From Oscillospiraceae bacterium (GTDB lineage Bacteria > Bacillota > Clostridia > Oscillospirales > Oscillospiraceae), in the NCBI GenBank assembly GCA_902774015.1, contig CACYHB010000018.1, positions 1 to 37,558 of the forward strand: a DNA stretch of 37,558 nucleotides. The letters are read 5' to 3'. The notes beneath the pieces are model-generated. The model had not been told where the DNA came from. It saw nothing but the letters and a program-made list of their open reading frames with translations, and ran no database searches. How positions within the stretch are numbered: the stretch's first letter is position 1; the number at the start of each line of letters is the position of its first letter. Made by a program: the position numbers and the translations under genes. Shown one piece after another: positions 29,932 through 37,105 of this stretch.

Positions 29932-29974
29932 GCGCCGCTGCTTCCCACTATTATTTTTTTTGGGAGGTACAAAC

Positions 29975-30535
29975 ATGAAAAAGAATCTCACCGTCCGCGC
30001 GCTGACCGAGGGCGCCATCTTTGTGGCCCTGGCCTGGCTGATCGGCTATCTCAAGCTCTTTGAGCTGCCGCAGGGCGGCTCCGTGAACCTGGCCATGCTG
30101 CCCATCTTCATCTACTGCGCCCGCTGGGGCTTCGGGCCCGGCATGCTGGCCAGCTTTGTCTATTCCCTGCTGAAGCTGTTCCTGGACGGCGCCTACGCCT
30201 GGGGCTGGCAGTCCATGCTGGGCGACTACATCGTGGCCTTCACCGTTCTCGGTCTGGCCGGGCTGTTCTTCAGGCGGAAAAACGGCTTCTTCATCGGTAC
30301 CGTGGTCGGTTCTCTGGCCCGCTTCCTTGTCCACTATCTGGTAGGCGTCTGGGTCTGGGGCGAATATATGCCCGAGAGCTTTTTCGGCATGACCATGACC
30401 ACCCCCTGGTTTTACTCTCTCCTGTATAACGGCAGCTTCATGCTCATCGACATGCTCCTCTGCCTGGTGATCGGCGCCCTGCTGTGGAAGCCCATGGGCA
30501 GGTATCTGCGCGGCGAGGATCTCCGGAGCGCCTGA
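29975..30535 (+). CDS. thiT: energy-coupled thiamine transporter ThiT
   Basis: ThiT is the substrate-binding S component of an ECF transporter for thiamine. The 186-residue protein has six membrane helices, with the family features EGAIFVALAWLIGYLKLFEL, QGGSVNLAMLPIFIYCARWG, GAYAWGWQSMLGDYIVAFTV and ARFLVHYLVGVWVWGEYMPE, the aromatic residues (Trp, Tyr) that line the thiamine pocket. The ATG at 29975 follows GGGAGG. It is controlled by the TPP riboswitch just upstream. EcfA, EcfA' and EcfT are not in the window. Confidence 0.95.
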   Translation: MKKNLTVRALTEGAIFVALAWLIGYLKLFELPQGGSVNLAMLPIFIYCARWGFGPGMLASFVYSLLKLFLDGAYAWGWQSMLGDYIVAFTVLGLAGLFFRRKNGFFIGTVVGSLARFLVHYLVGVWVWGEYMPESFFGMTMTTPWFYSLLYNGSFMLIDMLLCLVIGALLWKPMGRYLRGEDLRSA

Positions 30536-30551
30536 GAAAAGTAACTTTTTG

Positions 30552-30581
30552 TTGACAAAGGTGCATGCCATACGCTATAAT
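30552..30581 (+). promoter_or_regulatory. rpmH operon promoter
   Basis: TTGACA (30552-30557), 18-nt spacer, TATAAT (30576-30581). It is followed at once by a terminator hairpin whose left arm starts at 30584, so the start site would lie within that arm. The arrangement is described under findings. Confidence 0.9.
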
Positions 30582-30583
30582 GA

Positions 30584-30616
30584 CCACTCGGCACCCCAAG
30601 TGCCGAGTGGTTTTTT
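30584..30616 (+). terminator. terminator embedded immediately after the rpmH -10
   Basis: An 11-bp perfect stem CCACTCGGCAC/GTGCCGAGTGG (30584-30594 and 30600-30610) with a CCCAA loop is followed by TTTTTT. It would stop read-through from thiT; a transcript from the rpmH promoter starting near 30588 would carry only part of the left arm. Confidence 0.85.
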
Positions 30617-30684
30617 CCGTCAACTACTTCGCCCTGCTCCGGCGGGACGATGTTGAGTATTACAGTTTGAAAGGAGTGCACGAA

Positions 30685-30819
30685 ATGCTTCGTACCTACC
30701 AGCCCAAGAAGCTCCAGCGCAAGAAAGAGCACGGCTTCCGCAAGAGAATGAAGACCGCCAACGGCCGCAAGGTCCTCGCCCGCCGCAGAGCCAAGGGCAG
30801 AGCCAAGCTCAGCTACTGA
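30685..30819 (+). CDS. rpmH: 50S ribosomal protein L34
   Basis: The 44-residue protein is a typical L34: [20 protein letters not shown] then [20 protein letters not shown]. The ATG at 30685 follows AAAGGAGTGCACGAA; upstream codons in the same frame are not needed. It is the head of the classic rpmH-rnpA-yidD-yidC-jag cluster, but dnaA, usually divergent to rpmH near oriC, is not present; thiT lies in that place. Confidence 0.97.
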   Translation: MLRTYQPKKLQRKKEHGFRKRMKTANGRKVLARRRAKGRAKLSY

Positions 30820-30862
30820 TCCCCGGGCACCCCGTGAGCAGGAAAGCGTAATACTGAAACTC

Positions 30863-30882
30863 AGGCCGGAGCGATCCGGCCT
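30863..30882 (+). other. hairpin between rpmH and rnpA
   Basis: AGGCCGGA/TCCGGCCT with a GCGA loop is a perfect 8-bp stem with no long U-tract (TAAGGTGTTTTG). It may reduce read-through or be a processing site, which would help the high L34 to RnpA ratio. Confidence 0.5.
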
Positions 30883-30921
30883 TAAGGTGTTTTGTCAAAA
30901 GATTGTGTCGAGGGTAAACCG

Positions 30922-31269
30922 GTGAAAGTCCGCTATACGCTAAAAAAGAACAGTGACTTCCGCCGCCTCTACGCCAAAGGCAAAAGCGCGGTCAACCCTT
31001 ATCTGGTGGTCTACTGCCGCCGCAACCGGGAAGGCGTCAACCGTCTGGGCTACACCGTGTCCGTCAAGCTGGGGCACGCCGTCGTCCGGAACCGGGTGCG
31101 CCGCCGTCTGCGGGAGATCGTCCGTCTCAATTCCCCGAAGCTGAAAAGCGGCTGGGACATTGTGGTGGTCGCCCGCTCGCGCTGTGTCGAGGCGGAGTAC
31201 CGCGAGCTGGAGAAGGCCTTTCTCCGCGCCTGCGGCAAGCTGGGTCTTTTGCAGGAGGCTGAGTCATGA
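30922..31269 (+). CDS. rnpA: ribonuclease P protein component
   Basis: RnpA assists the RNase P RNA in 5' maturation of tRNA. The 115-residue protein has the conserved RNR motif ([20 protein letters not shown], residues 56-58 onwards) and the N-terminal [20 protein letters not shown]. It starts with GTG at 30922, preceded by GAGGG, and overlaps yidD by 4 nt (ATGA). Confidence 0.96.
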   Translation: MKVRYTLKKNSDFRRLYAKGKSAVNPYLVVYCRRNREGVNRLGYTVSVKLGHAVVRNRVRRRLREIVRLNSPKLKSGWDIVVVARSRCVEAEYRELEKAFLRACGKLGLLQEAES

Positions 31270-31484
31270 AAAAGCTCATGATCGCCGCCATCCGCTTTTA
31301 CCAGCGGCACATTTCCCCCTCCCGGCAGCCCTGCTGCCGCTTTATGCCCACCTGCTCCCGCTATGCGATCCAGGCCATCGAAAAATACGGCGCCCTGAAG
31401 GGCGGCTGGATGGCTCTGCGCCGCATCTGCTGCTGCCATCCCTTCTATCACGGGAAGCGCGGCGTCTATGATCCCGTGCCCTGA
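31266..31484 (+). CDS. yidD: membrane protein insertion efficiency factor YidD
   Basis: The 72-residue protein contains the family signature [20 protein letters not shown] and [20 protein letters not shown], ending [20 protein letters not shown]. YidD is thought to help membrane protein insertion; the exact role is unclear. Its ATG overlaps the rnpA stop, indicating translational coupling. Confidence 0.96.
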   Translation: MKKLMIAAIRFYQRHISPSRQPCCRFMPTCSRYAIQAIEKYGALKGGWMALRRICCCHPFYHGKRGVYDPVP

Positions 31485-31523
31485 GCACAGGATCACCCCC
31501 ATATTTTTTTAGAGGAGTACACT

Positions 31524-32864
31524 ATGTCTTTCGGGGAAATCATTACCTGGCCTTTTGCCAAGCTGATGGTCTGGTTTTATAACCTGAGCCACAACTACGG
31601 CATCGCGCTGATCTTCTTTGCCCTGGCCGTAAACCTGATCATGACCCCGTTCATGGCCAAGAGCAAGAAGAGCATGATGCGCCAAACCCGCCTGCAGCCC
31701 CGGATCCAGGAGCTGCAGAAACGCCATGAGGGCAACCCCCAGAAGCTCAACGCCGAGATGCAGAAGCTCTACCGCGAGGAGGGCGTCAACCCCATGTCCG
31801 GCTGCCTCTGGTCCCTCATCCCCTTCCCCATCCTGATCGCCCTGTACAGCGTCGTCCGCCAGCCCCTGACCCGCATGATGTTCGTGGCCAAGGACTTCGT
31901 GACCGTGCTGCAGGACTTCTTCGTTGAGAAGGGCCTTTACACCGTGGCCACCGGCCGCGCCAGCGCCTACTATGAGATCGAGCTGACCAAGCTGACCCAC
32001 GCCAACTGGGACGCCGTCACCGCCGGGCTTGCGGACAAGCTGGATCCCAACCTCATCAACATCGACTTCGGCTTCCTGGGGCTCAACCTGGGCGACCAGC
32101 CCAGATGGAACTTCTTCATGAACACCGACTGGAGCGACGCTTCCGTGTGGGGGCCGGCTCTCGGTCTGTTCCTGATCCCCTTCATCTCCGCCGCCCTCTC
32201 CTGGGCCAGCATGAAGCTGAGCACCAAGATCAATCCCACCGCCGGCCAGGACGCCCAGGCCAAGGCCACCATGAACAGCATGAACCTGATGATGCCGCTC
32301 ATGTCCATCTGGATCTGCTTCGTCATGCCCGCCGCCATGGGCATCTACTGGATCGCCAACAGCGTCTTCGGCATGGCCCGCGACTACATCCTCACGAAGG
32401 TCTTCATGAAGCAGCTGGCTGTGGAGGAGGCCGAGCGCGCCGCCCTGCGCAGCGCCCGCGAAAAGGAGCTGGAGGAGAAGCGCGCCGAGACCGAGCGCCT
32501 GAAGGCCGAGGGCAAGACCGAAGTCAACGCCAACACCAGCAAGAAGAAGCTGCAGGCCGGCGAAAAGCAGAAGGCCGCCGAGCGCAAGGCCGCCCTTGAC
32601 CGGGCCGACCGCGCCGCGCGCCGCGAGCGTCTGGGCATCGCCGAGACGGAGAAGCCCGCCTCCCAGGTGGGCAACCGCCGCTATGCCCGCGGCCGGGCTT
32701 ACGTTCCCGATCGTTTCACCAATCCCGAGAATGCCGAGGCCGCAACTCTCGCTGCCGCCGAGGCCTCCGAGGGCGCCGACGCCATCGACTACAGCATGGA
32801 GGAACCTGAGGAAATGCCGGTCGATACCGCCGTCAACGACGCCGTCGAGGAAAAGAAGGAGTAA
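31524..32864 (+). CDS. yidC: membrane protein insertase YidC/OxaA
   Basis: Inserts membrane proteins independently of, or together with, SecYEG. The 446-residue protein has the YidC core: a first transmembrane segment YGIALIFFALAVNLIMTPFM, the coiled hairpin KKSMMRQTRLQPRIQELQKR, GCLWSLIPFPILIALYSVV, and two C-terminal helices ending near GIYWIANSVFGMARDYILTK. A long basic and acidic C-terminal tail (from about residue 290, rich in Lys, Arg, Glu, Ala) follows, as in several Gram-positive YidC proteins, and may bind ribosomes. It lies in the rpmH cluster, upstream of jag. There is no lipobox, unlike Bacillus SpoIIIJ, which suggests the N-terminal anchor differs. Confidence 0.95.
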   Translation: MSFGEIITWPFAKLMVWFYNLSHNYGIALIFFALAVNLIMTPFMAKSKKSMMRQTRLQPRIQELQKRHEGNPQKLNAEMQKLYREEGVNPMSGCLWSLIPFPILIALYSVVRQPLTRMMFVAKDFVTVLQDFFVEKGLYTVATGRASAYYEIELTKLTHANWDAVTAGLADKLDPNLINIDFGFLGLNLGDQPRWNFFMNTDWSDASVWGPALGLFLIPFISAALSWASMKLSTKINPTAGQDAQAKATMNSMNLMMPLMSIWICFVMPAAMGIYWIANSVFGMARDYILTKVFMKQLAVEEAERAALRSAREKELEEKRAETERLKAEGKTEVNANTSKKKLQAGEKQKAAERKAALDRADRAARRERLGIAETEKPASQVGNRRYARGRAYVPDRFTNPENAEAATLAAAEASEGADAIDYSMEEPEEMPVDTAVNDAVEEKKE

Positions 32865-32869
32865 TCAGC

Positions 32870-33661
32870 ATGCTTAAATATCTGGAAAAGACCGGCAAAA
32901 CGCCGGACGATGCCATCGCCGCCGCGCTGGCCGAGTTGGGCATGAGTCGGGACGACGTGTCCGTGCAGATCCTGGAATTCGGGAAGACCGGCTTCCTGGG
33001 CATCGGCGCCTCTCCCGCCGTCGTGCGTGTCAGCTACGAGGCGGAGGACGAACCCGTTGTCGAGGCTCCCGCTCCTGCGCCCGCCCCTGCGCCCAAAACG
33101 CCCAAAGCGCCGAAGGCCGCAGCCCCTGCACCCGCCCCTGCACCCGCTCCTGTCGTCGATGAGAACGCCGACTATGCCGCCATCCGCAGCTTCCTGACGG
33201 GGCTTCTGGAGCGTATGGGCATCAAGGCCGACATCGACATCAGCGAGCGTGAAAACGGGGGCATCAACGTCAACCTCTCCGGCAGCGGCATGGGCGCCAT
33301 CATCGGCCGCCGCGGCGAGACGCTGGACGCCATTCAGCACCTGACCAACTACGCCGTCAACCGCGGCAGTGACAAGCACCTGCACATCAGCGTGGACGCC
33401 GAGAACTACCGCAGCAAGCGGGAAGAGTCTCTGGCACGCCTGGCCGAAAAAATGGCCGAGAAGGCCATCAAGTACAAGCGCAGCATGGCGCTGGAGCCCA
33501 TGAATTCCTACGAGCGTCACGTGATCCACACCGCTCTGCAGAACTACGAGGGCGTCACCACCAGCTCCACCGGCGTGGAACCCAACCGCCGCGTCGTAGT
33601 CTCCTACGTCAAGCCCGAGACGCCTGCCGGCAGCAAGCCGCAGAGCCGCGAGTGGGCCTGA
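32870..33661 (+). CDS. jag: Jag/KhpB RNA-binding protein
   Basis: The 263-residue protein has Jag_N (residues 1-52), an Ala/Pro-rich linker (APAPAPAPKTPKAPKAAAPA, about 66-98), a KH domain with GRRG at 146-149 (GMGAIIGRRGETLDAIQHL), and an R3H domain with the RxxxH motif (Arg216, His220 in NSYERHVIHTAL). KhpB works with KhpA in RNA regulation and cell-envelope elongation in Gram-positives. It follows yidC by 5 nt and is coupled to it. Confidence 0.96.
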   Translation: MLKYLEKTGKTPDDAIAAALAELGMSRDDVSVQILEFGKTGFLGIGASPAVVRVSYEAEDEPVVEAPAPAPAPAPKTPKAPKAAAPAPAPAPAPVVDENADYAAIRSFLTGLLERMGIKADIDISERENGGINVNLSGSGMGAIIGRRGETLDAIQHLTNYAVNRGSDKHLHISVDAENYRSKREESLARLAEKMAEKAIKYKRSMALEPMNSYERHVIHTALQNYEGVTTSSTGVEPNRRVVVSYVKPETPAGSKPQSREWA

Positions 33662-33709
33662 TCCCAAAAAACATTTACACTATGTGCACAGCACATCGGA
33701 GGTAACACA

Positions 33710-33937
33710 ATGATTTTTGATCAAGTCAGAAACGCGCTCGCCAAGCAGTTTGAGCTGGATCCCGAGACCATCACCCTCGACACCAATCTGATCGACGATC
33801 TGGGCGCCGATTCCCTGGACGTGGTGGAGCTCATCATGTCCCTGGAGGATGAGTTCGGCATCGCCATTTCCGATGAAGACGCCGCCCAGCTCTATACCGT
33901 CGGCCGCATCGTCGAGTACCTGGAGAAGCTGCAGTAA
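33710..33937 (+). CDS. acpP: acyl carrier protein
   Basis: Carries acyl chains in fatty acid synthesis as a phosphopantetheine thioester. The 75-residue protein has the DSLD motif with the phosphopantetheine Ser35 ([20 protein letters not shown]) and is acidic. GGAGG precedes the ATG. It is an isolated acpP next to the jag end, not in a fab cluster, and is followed by a terminator. Confidence 0.97.
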   Translation: MIFDQVRNALAKQFELDPETITLDTNLIDDLGADSLDVVELIMSLEDEFGIAISDEDAAQLYTVGRIVEYLEKLQ

Positions 33938-33969
33938 CGCTCTAACGAAGAAAAGCAAAATGCACAAGA

Positions 33970-33997
33970 ATACGCTCCCATGAGGGAGCGTATTCAT
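33970..33997 (+). terminator. terminator after acpP
   Basis: GAATACGCTCCC/GGGAGCGTATTC (12 bp, loop ATGA) followed by ATTTATC. The T-tract is weak but the stem is perfect. Confidence 0.75.
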
Positions 33998-34025
33998 TTA
34001 TCTGTCTGATTTTCCTCCGCTTCAA

Positions 34026-34054
34026 TTGACAAAGCAGGGCAAAAAGGCTATAGT
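34026..34054 (+). promoter_or_regulatory. metNIQ operon promoter
   Basis: TTGACA (34026-34031), 17-nt spacer, TATAGT (34049-34054). Transcription should start near 34061, about 25 nt before a Met-rich leader ORF. Confidence 0.9.
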
Positions 34055-34085
34055 ATGCCCATCCTTTGAAAGGAGCGAACCGTCT

Positions 34086-34190
34086 ATGGCTAACATCGGC
34101 AGCAAGATGATGGCTGGGATGCGCATGTGCGGCATGCGCATGATGATGTGCGCGCAAAAAAGCGGTTCGCCCGATTTCACAGCCACCTGA
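34086..34190 (+). CDS. 34-residue methionine-rich leader peptide of metNIQ
   Basis: A short ORF starts with ATG at 34086, ten bases after a strong SD (AAAGGAG, 34069-34075), and ends with TGA at 34188-34190. It has nine Met among 34 residues (positions 1, 8, 9, 12, 14, 17, 19, 20, 21) and two Cys; residues 8-22 read MMAGMRMCGMRMMMC. The rest (for example KSGSPDFTAT at the end) is not hydrophobic. It lies between the metNIQ promoter and a strong terminator, like trp or his leader peptides. Ribosome stalling at Met codons when charged tRNA-Met is low could decide read-through. I know of no such leader described for metNIQ in Firmicutes; novelty needs a search. Confidence 0.75.
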   Translation: MANIGSKMMAGMRMCGMRMMMCAQKSGSPDFTAT

Positions 34191-34224
34191 ATGATCTGAC
34201 AAATCATCCGGCCGGGAAGCGAGC
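34165..34224 (+). promoter_or_regulatory. candidate antiterminator pairing in the met leader
   Basis: GTTCGCCCG (34165-34173) can pair with CGGGAAGCGAGC (34213-34224) over about nine pairs with a three-base bulge, using the left arm of the terminator. A ribosome stalled on the Met cluster (to about 34148) would leave 34165-34173 free and favour this pairing; a ribosome reaching the stop at 34190 would cover it. The pairing was found by hand and was not energy-tested. Confidence 0.45.
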
Positions 34225-34246
34225 GGGCTCGCTTCCCGGCTTTTTT
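34211..34246 (+). terminator. strong intrinsic terminator in the metNIQ leader
   Basis: GCCGGGAAGCGAGC (34211-34224) pairs with GCTCGCTTCCCGGC (34227-34240), 14 bp, followed by TTTTTT (34241-34246). It lies 20 nt after the leader stop codon and 123 nt before metN, on the promoter-metN path, so transcription has to read through it. Confidence 0.95.
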
Positions 34247-34282
34247 GTGCGCTTCCTCCGGGCGGGGGAGACAGAACCGGCG

Positions 34283-34330
34283 CAACCCCTCGGTCGCTTT
34301 GCGACAGCTCCCCTTACACAGGGGAGCCAA
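34283..34330 (+). repeat. REP-like palindromic repeat upstream of metN
   Basis: AACCCCTCGGTCGC then GCGAC and AGCTCCCCTTACACAGGGGA: two stems, GTCGC/GCGAC (34293-34305) and GCTCCCC/GGGGAGC (34307-34327, 7-nt loop). This looks like a short repeat common in intergenic regions of Oscillospiraceae and relatives, as I recall. It lies in the leader between the terminator and metN. Confidence 0.55.
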
Positions 34331-34368
34331 AGAGGAAATTATATTGTATTGAAAGACAGACGTCAGCC

Positions 34369-35358
34369 ATGATCGAACTGAAACAACTTTGCAAAACCTA
34401 CTCGGCGCCGGACAAGGAGATCCACGCCCTGGAGGACATCAACCTCAGCATCCGCGACGGTGAGATCTTCGGGATCATCGGCCTCTCCGGCGCGGGCAAG
34501 AGCACCCTGGTGCGCTGCATCAATCTCCTGGAGGTGCCCACCTCCGGCCAGGTGCTGGTGGACGGGAAGGATCTCACGAAGCTTCCCCGGAAGGAACTGC
34601 TGCTCCTGCGCCGCTCCATCGGCATGATCTTCCAGAGCTTCAATCTGCTGGAGCAGCGCAACGTTTTGAAAAACGTGTGCTTCCCGCTGGAGATCGCCGG
34701 CGTGGACCGGAAGACGGCGGAGAAAAAGGCGCGGGAACTGCTGGGCATCGTGGGTCTTGCCGACCGGGCGGACTCCTACCCCTCCCAGCTCTCCGGCGGT
34801 CAGAAGCAGCGCGTGGCCATTGCCCGCGCCCTGGCCACGGACCCCAAGTACATCCTCTGCGACGAGGCCACCTCCGCCCTGGACCCCAACACCACCCGCT
34901 CGATCCTGGATCTGCTGCGGCAGATCAACCGGGACCTGGGCGTTACCATCATCGTCATCACCCACGAGATGAAGGTCATCGACCAGATCTGCGACCGGGT
35001 GGCCGTCATCGACCACAGCCGCATCGCCGAGGAGGGAAAAGTGAGCGAGGTCTTCACCTCCCCCCAGTCCCAGATCGCAAGAGATCTGATCATCCCCCGC
35101 GACCGGGCGGCCCTGGACACCAAGGGCGGGCGGCATATCCGCATCACCTTCAACGGCAGCTACTCCCAGGAGCCGGTGATCTCCAACATGGTGCTGGAGT
35201 GTCAGGCGCCGGTCAACATCCTCTTTGCCGATACCAAGGAATTTGAGGGCGTCATCTACGGCCACATGATCGTTGAGCTGCCGGCCGACCCCAAGCAGGC
35301 GGACAAGATCCTGGTCTGGCTGAAAAACAGCCCGGTGGAATGGCGGGAGGAGGTCTGA
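34369..35358 (+). CDS. metN: methionine ABC transporter ATP-binding protein
   Basis: MetN energises uptake of methionine with MetI and MetQ. The 329-residue protein has Walker A GLSGAGKST (residues 38-46), signature LSGGQ (141-145), Walker B ILCDEATSALDP, and a C-terminal NIL/ACT-like regulatory domain (about 240-329) that senses intracellular methionine (GRHIRITFNGSYSQEPVISN). The ATG at 34369 has only a weak Shine-Dalgarno (GAAAGAC region) and may depend on the leader. The stop is 3 nt before metI. Confidence 0.96.
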   Translation: MIELKQLCKTYSAPDKEIHALEDINLSIRDGEIFGIIGLSGAGKSTLVRCINLLEVPTSGQVLVDGKDLTKLPRKELLLLRRSIGMIFQSFNLLEQRNVLKNVCFPLEIAGVDRKTAEKKARELLGIVGLADRADSYPSQLSGGQKQRVAIARALATDPKYILCDEATSALDPNTTRSILDLLRQINRDLGVTIIVITHEMKVIDQICDRVAVIDHSRIAEEGKVSEVFTSPQSQIARDLIIPRDRAALDTKGGRHIRITFNGSYSQEPVISNMVLECQAPVNILFADTKEFEGVIYGHMIVELPADPKQADKILVWLKNSPVEWREEV

Positions 35359-35361
35359 GAT

Positions 35362-36042
35362 ATGCTGTCTGATATGTTCTACAAGCTCTGGAGCGCGGGT
35401 CTCATCCAGAAGGGCATTTGGGAGACCATCTATATGACCCTTCTCTCCACCGCCGTCTCTTATGTGATCGGCCTTCCCCTGGGCGTGATCCTCACGGTCA
35501 CCGACAAGGGCGGCATCCACCCCATCCCCTGGCTCAACCGGGTGCTGGGCGTGATCGTCAACTTCTTCCGCAGCATCCCCTTCATCATCCTGATGGTGGC
35601 CATGCTGCCGGTGGCCAAGTTCGTGGTCGGCACCTCCCTGGGCAACAAGGCCATGATCGTCATGCTGGTCATCGCCGCCGCGCCCTACATCGCCCGCATG
35701 GTGGAATCCTCCGTCAAGGAGGTGGACGCCGGCGTCATTGAGGCCGCCCAGGCCATGGGCGCCACCAATTTCCAGATCGTCCGGAAGGTGCTGCTGCCGG
35801 AGGCCAAGCCCTCCCTGATCCTGGGGGCCGTGATCTCCATGGTCACCATCCTGGGCTACTCGGCCATGGCCGCCACCATCGGCGGCACCGGCCTCGGCCA
35901 GATCGCCATCAGCTACGGCCACCAGCGCTTCAACCCGGACATCACCTGGATCTGCGTTTTTCTGACTGTTTTGATCGTTCAGATCATTCAGGAGGTCGGT
36001 ACCGCCATCGCGCACCGCACCGATAAAAGAGCAAAACAATAA
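35362..36042 (+). CDS. metI: methionine ABC transporter permease
   Basis: The 226-residue permease has five to six membrane helices and the cytoplasmic EAA-type loop (EAAQAMGATNFQIVRKVLLP) that docks MetN. Blocks include VSYVIGLPLGVILTVTDKGG, LGVIVNFFRSIPFIILMVAM and GTGLGQIAISYGHQRFNPDI. Start ATG at 35362 follows GGAGGAGG in the metN end. Confidence 0.97.
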   Translation: MLSDMFYKLWSAGLIQKGIWETIYMTLLSTAVSYVIGLPLGVILTVTDKGGIHPIPWLNRVLGVIVNFFRSIPFIILMVAMLPVAKFVVGTSLGNKAMIVMLVIAAAPYIARMVESSVKEVDAGVIEAAQAMGATNFQIVRKVLLPEAKPSLILGAVISMVTILGYSAMAATIGGTGLGQIAISYGHQRFNPDITWICVFLTVLIVQIIQEVGTAIAHRTDKRAKQ

Positions 36043-36066
36043 GCACAATATCAGGAGGAAAACAAA

Positions 36067-36954
36067 ATGAAAAAGACACTGGCACTCATTCTCACCGCAG
36101 CACTGGTCCTTCTCACCTTCGCAGCCTGCGGAAACACCGCCCCTGCGCCCGCCGCCACCGAGGCCGCCCCCGCTGCCGATCAGGCCGCTCCCGCCGAAGA
36201 GGCCGCCGCTCCCGAGACCGTCAAACTCACCGTCGGCGCAAGCTCCACCCCGCACGCGGAGCTGCTGGAGATCGTCAAGCCCGCGCTCGCCGAGCAGGGC
36301 ATCGAGCTCGACGTCGTGATCTATGACGACTACGTGCTGCCCAACACCGCCCTGCAGGACGGCACTCTGGACGCAAACTACTTCCAGCACACCCCCTACC
36401 TCAACAGCTTCAACGCCTCCAACGGCACCGATCTGGTCTCCGCCGGCCTCATCCACTATGAGCCCTTCGGCATCTACAGCCAGACCGTCACCGACCTGAA
36501 GGAGCTGGCCGACGGCGCCACCATCATCGTCCCCGACGACGATTCCAATCAGACCCGCGCCCTGCTCCTGCTGCAGCAGGAGGGCCTCGTGGAGCTGCCC
36601 GACGGCGCTTCCGTGGATAACGGCGTGACCCTGCTCGACATCGTGGACAACAAGGGCTACAACGTGCAGGCCGTGCAGGCTGACGCCGTTCCCTCCCTGC
36701 TGGCAAACTCCGACGCGGGTACCGTGGCCGTCATCAACTACAACTACGCGCTGGGCGCAGGTTTCAAGACCACCGATGCCCTGGCCATTGAGGACGCCTC
36801 CGGCAACGCCGCCCAGACCTACGCCAACATCATCGCCGTCCGCCGCGGCGACGAGACCCGTCCCGAGATCCAGGCTCTGGTGGCCGCCCTGCAGGCGGGC
36901 GCCGTGGACGCCTACAACGAGCAGACCGGCGCCGGCATCGTCGGCATCCAGTAA
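36067..36954 (+). CDS. metQ: methionine-binding lipoprotein MetQ
   Basis: The 295-residue protein starts with a signal peptide and lipobox LTFAAC (Cys21), then an Ala/Pro/Glu-rich linker (about residues 22-55) and the NLPA domain: VGASSTPHAELLEIVKPALA, DVVIYDDYVLPNTALQDGTL, ANYFQHTPYLNSFNASNGTD, and ATIIVPDDDSNQTRALLLLQ. The fold binds D- or L-methionine. GGAGGAAAAC precedes the ATG. A terminator follows at 36973. Confidence 0.97.
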   Translation: MKKTLALILTAALVLLTFAACGNTAPAPAATEAAPAADQAAPAEEAAAPETVKLTVGASSTPHAELLEIVKPALAEQGIELDVVIYDDYVLPNTALQDGTLDANYFQHTPYLNSFNASNGTDLVSAGLIHYEPFGIYSQTVTDLKELADGATIIVPDDDSNQTRALLLLQQEGLVELPDGASVDNGVTLLDIVDNKGYNVQAVQADAVPSLLANSDAGTVAVINYNYALGAGFKTTDALAIEDASGNAAQTYANIIAVRRGDETRPEIQALVAALQAGAVDAYNEQTGAGIVGIQ

Positions 36955-36972
36955 GCTCCTCTCAGCCATACG

Positions 36973-37003
36973 CAGCCGCCGCCCTCCGGGCGGCGGTTTT
37001 TTC
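36973..37003 (+). terminator. terminator after metQ
   Basis: CCGCCGCCC/GGGCGGCGG (loop TCC) followed by TTTTTTC. Perfect 9-bp stem; ends the metNIQ operon. Confidence 0.93.
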
Positions 37004-37105
37004 ATGGCCGAAGGCGGTTTATTTGTGGGTTATGGGGGAAGAGACAGGCTGGGAATAACCTATACATTATTTTCCGGCGTGTTTCCAGGCGTTCGCCTGC
37101 GTATT

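Noticed and set aside
34363-37005. 880-residue minus-strand ORF antisense to metNIQ
   Set aside because: It is the mirror of GC-rich coding frames (Asp/Gly/Val/His-rich), has no family motif, and metN, metI and metQ are unambiguous on the plus strand.
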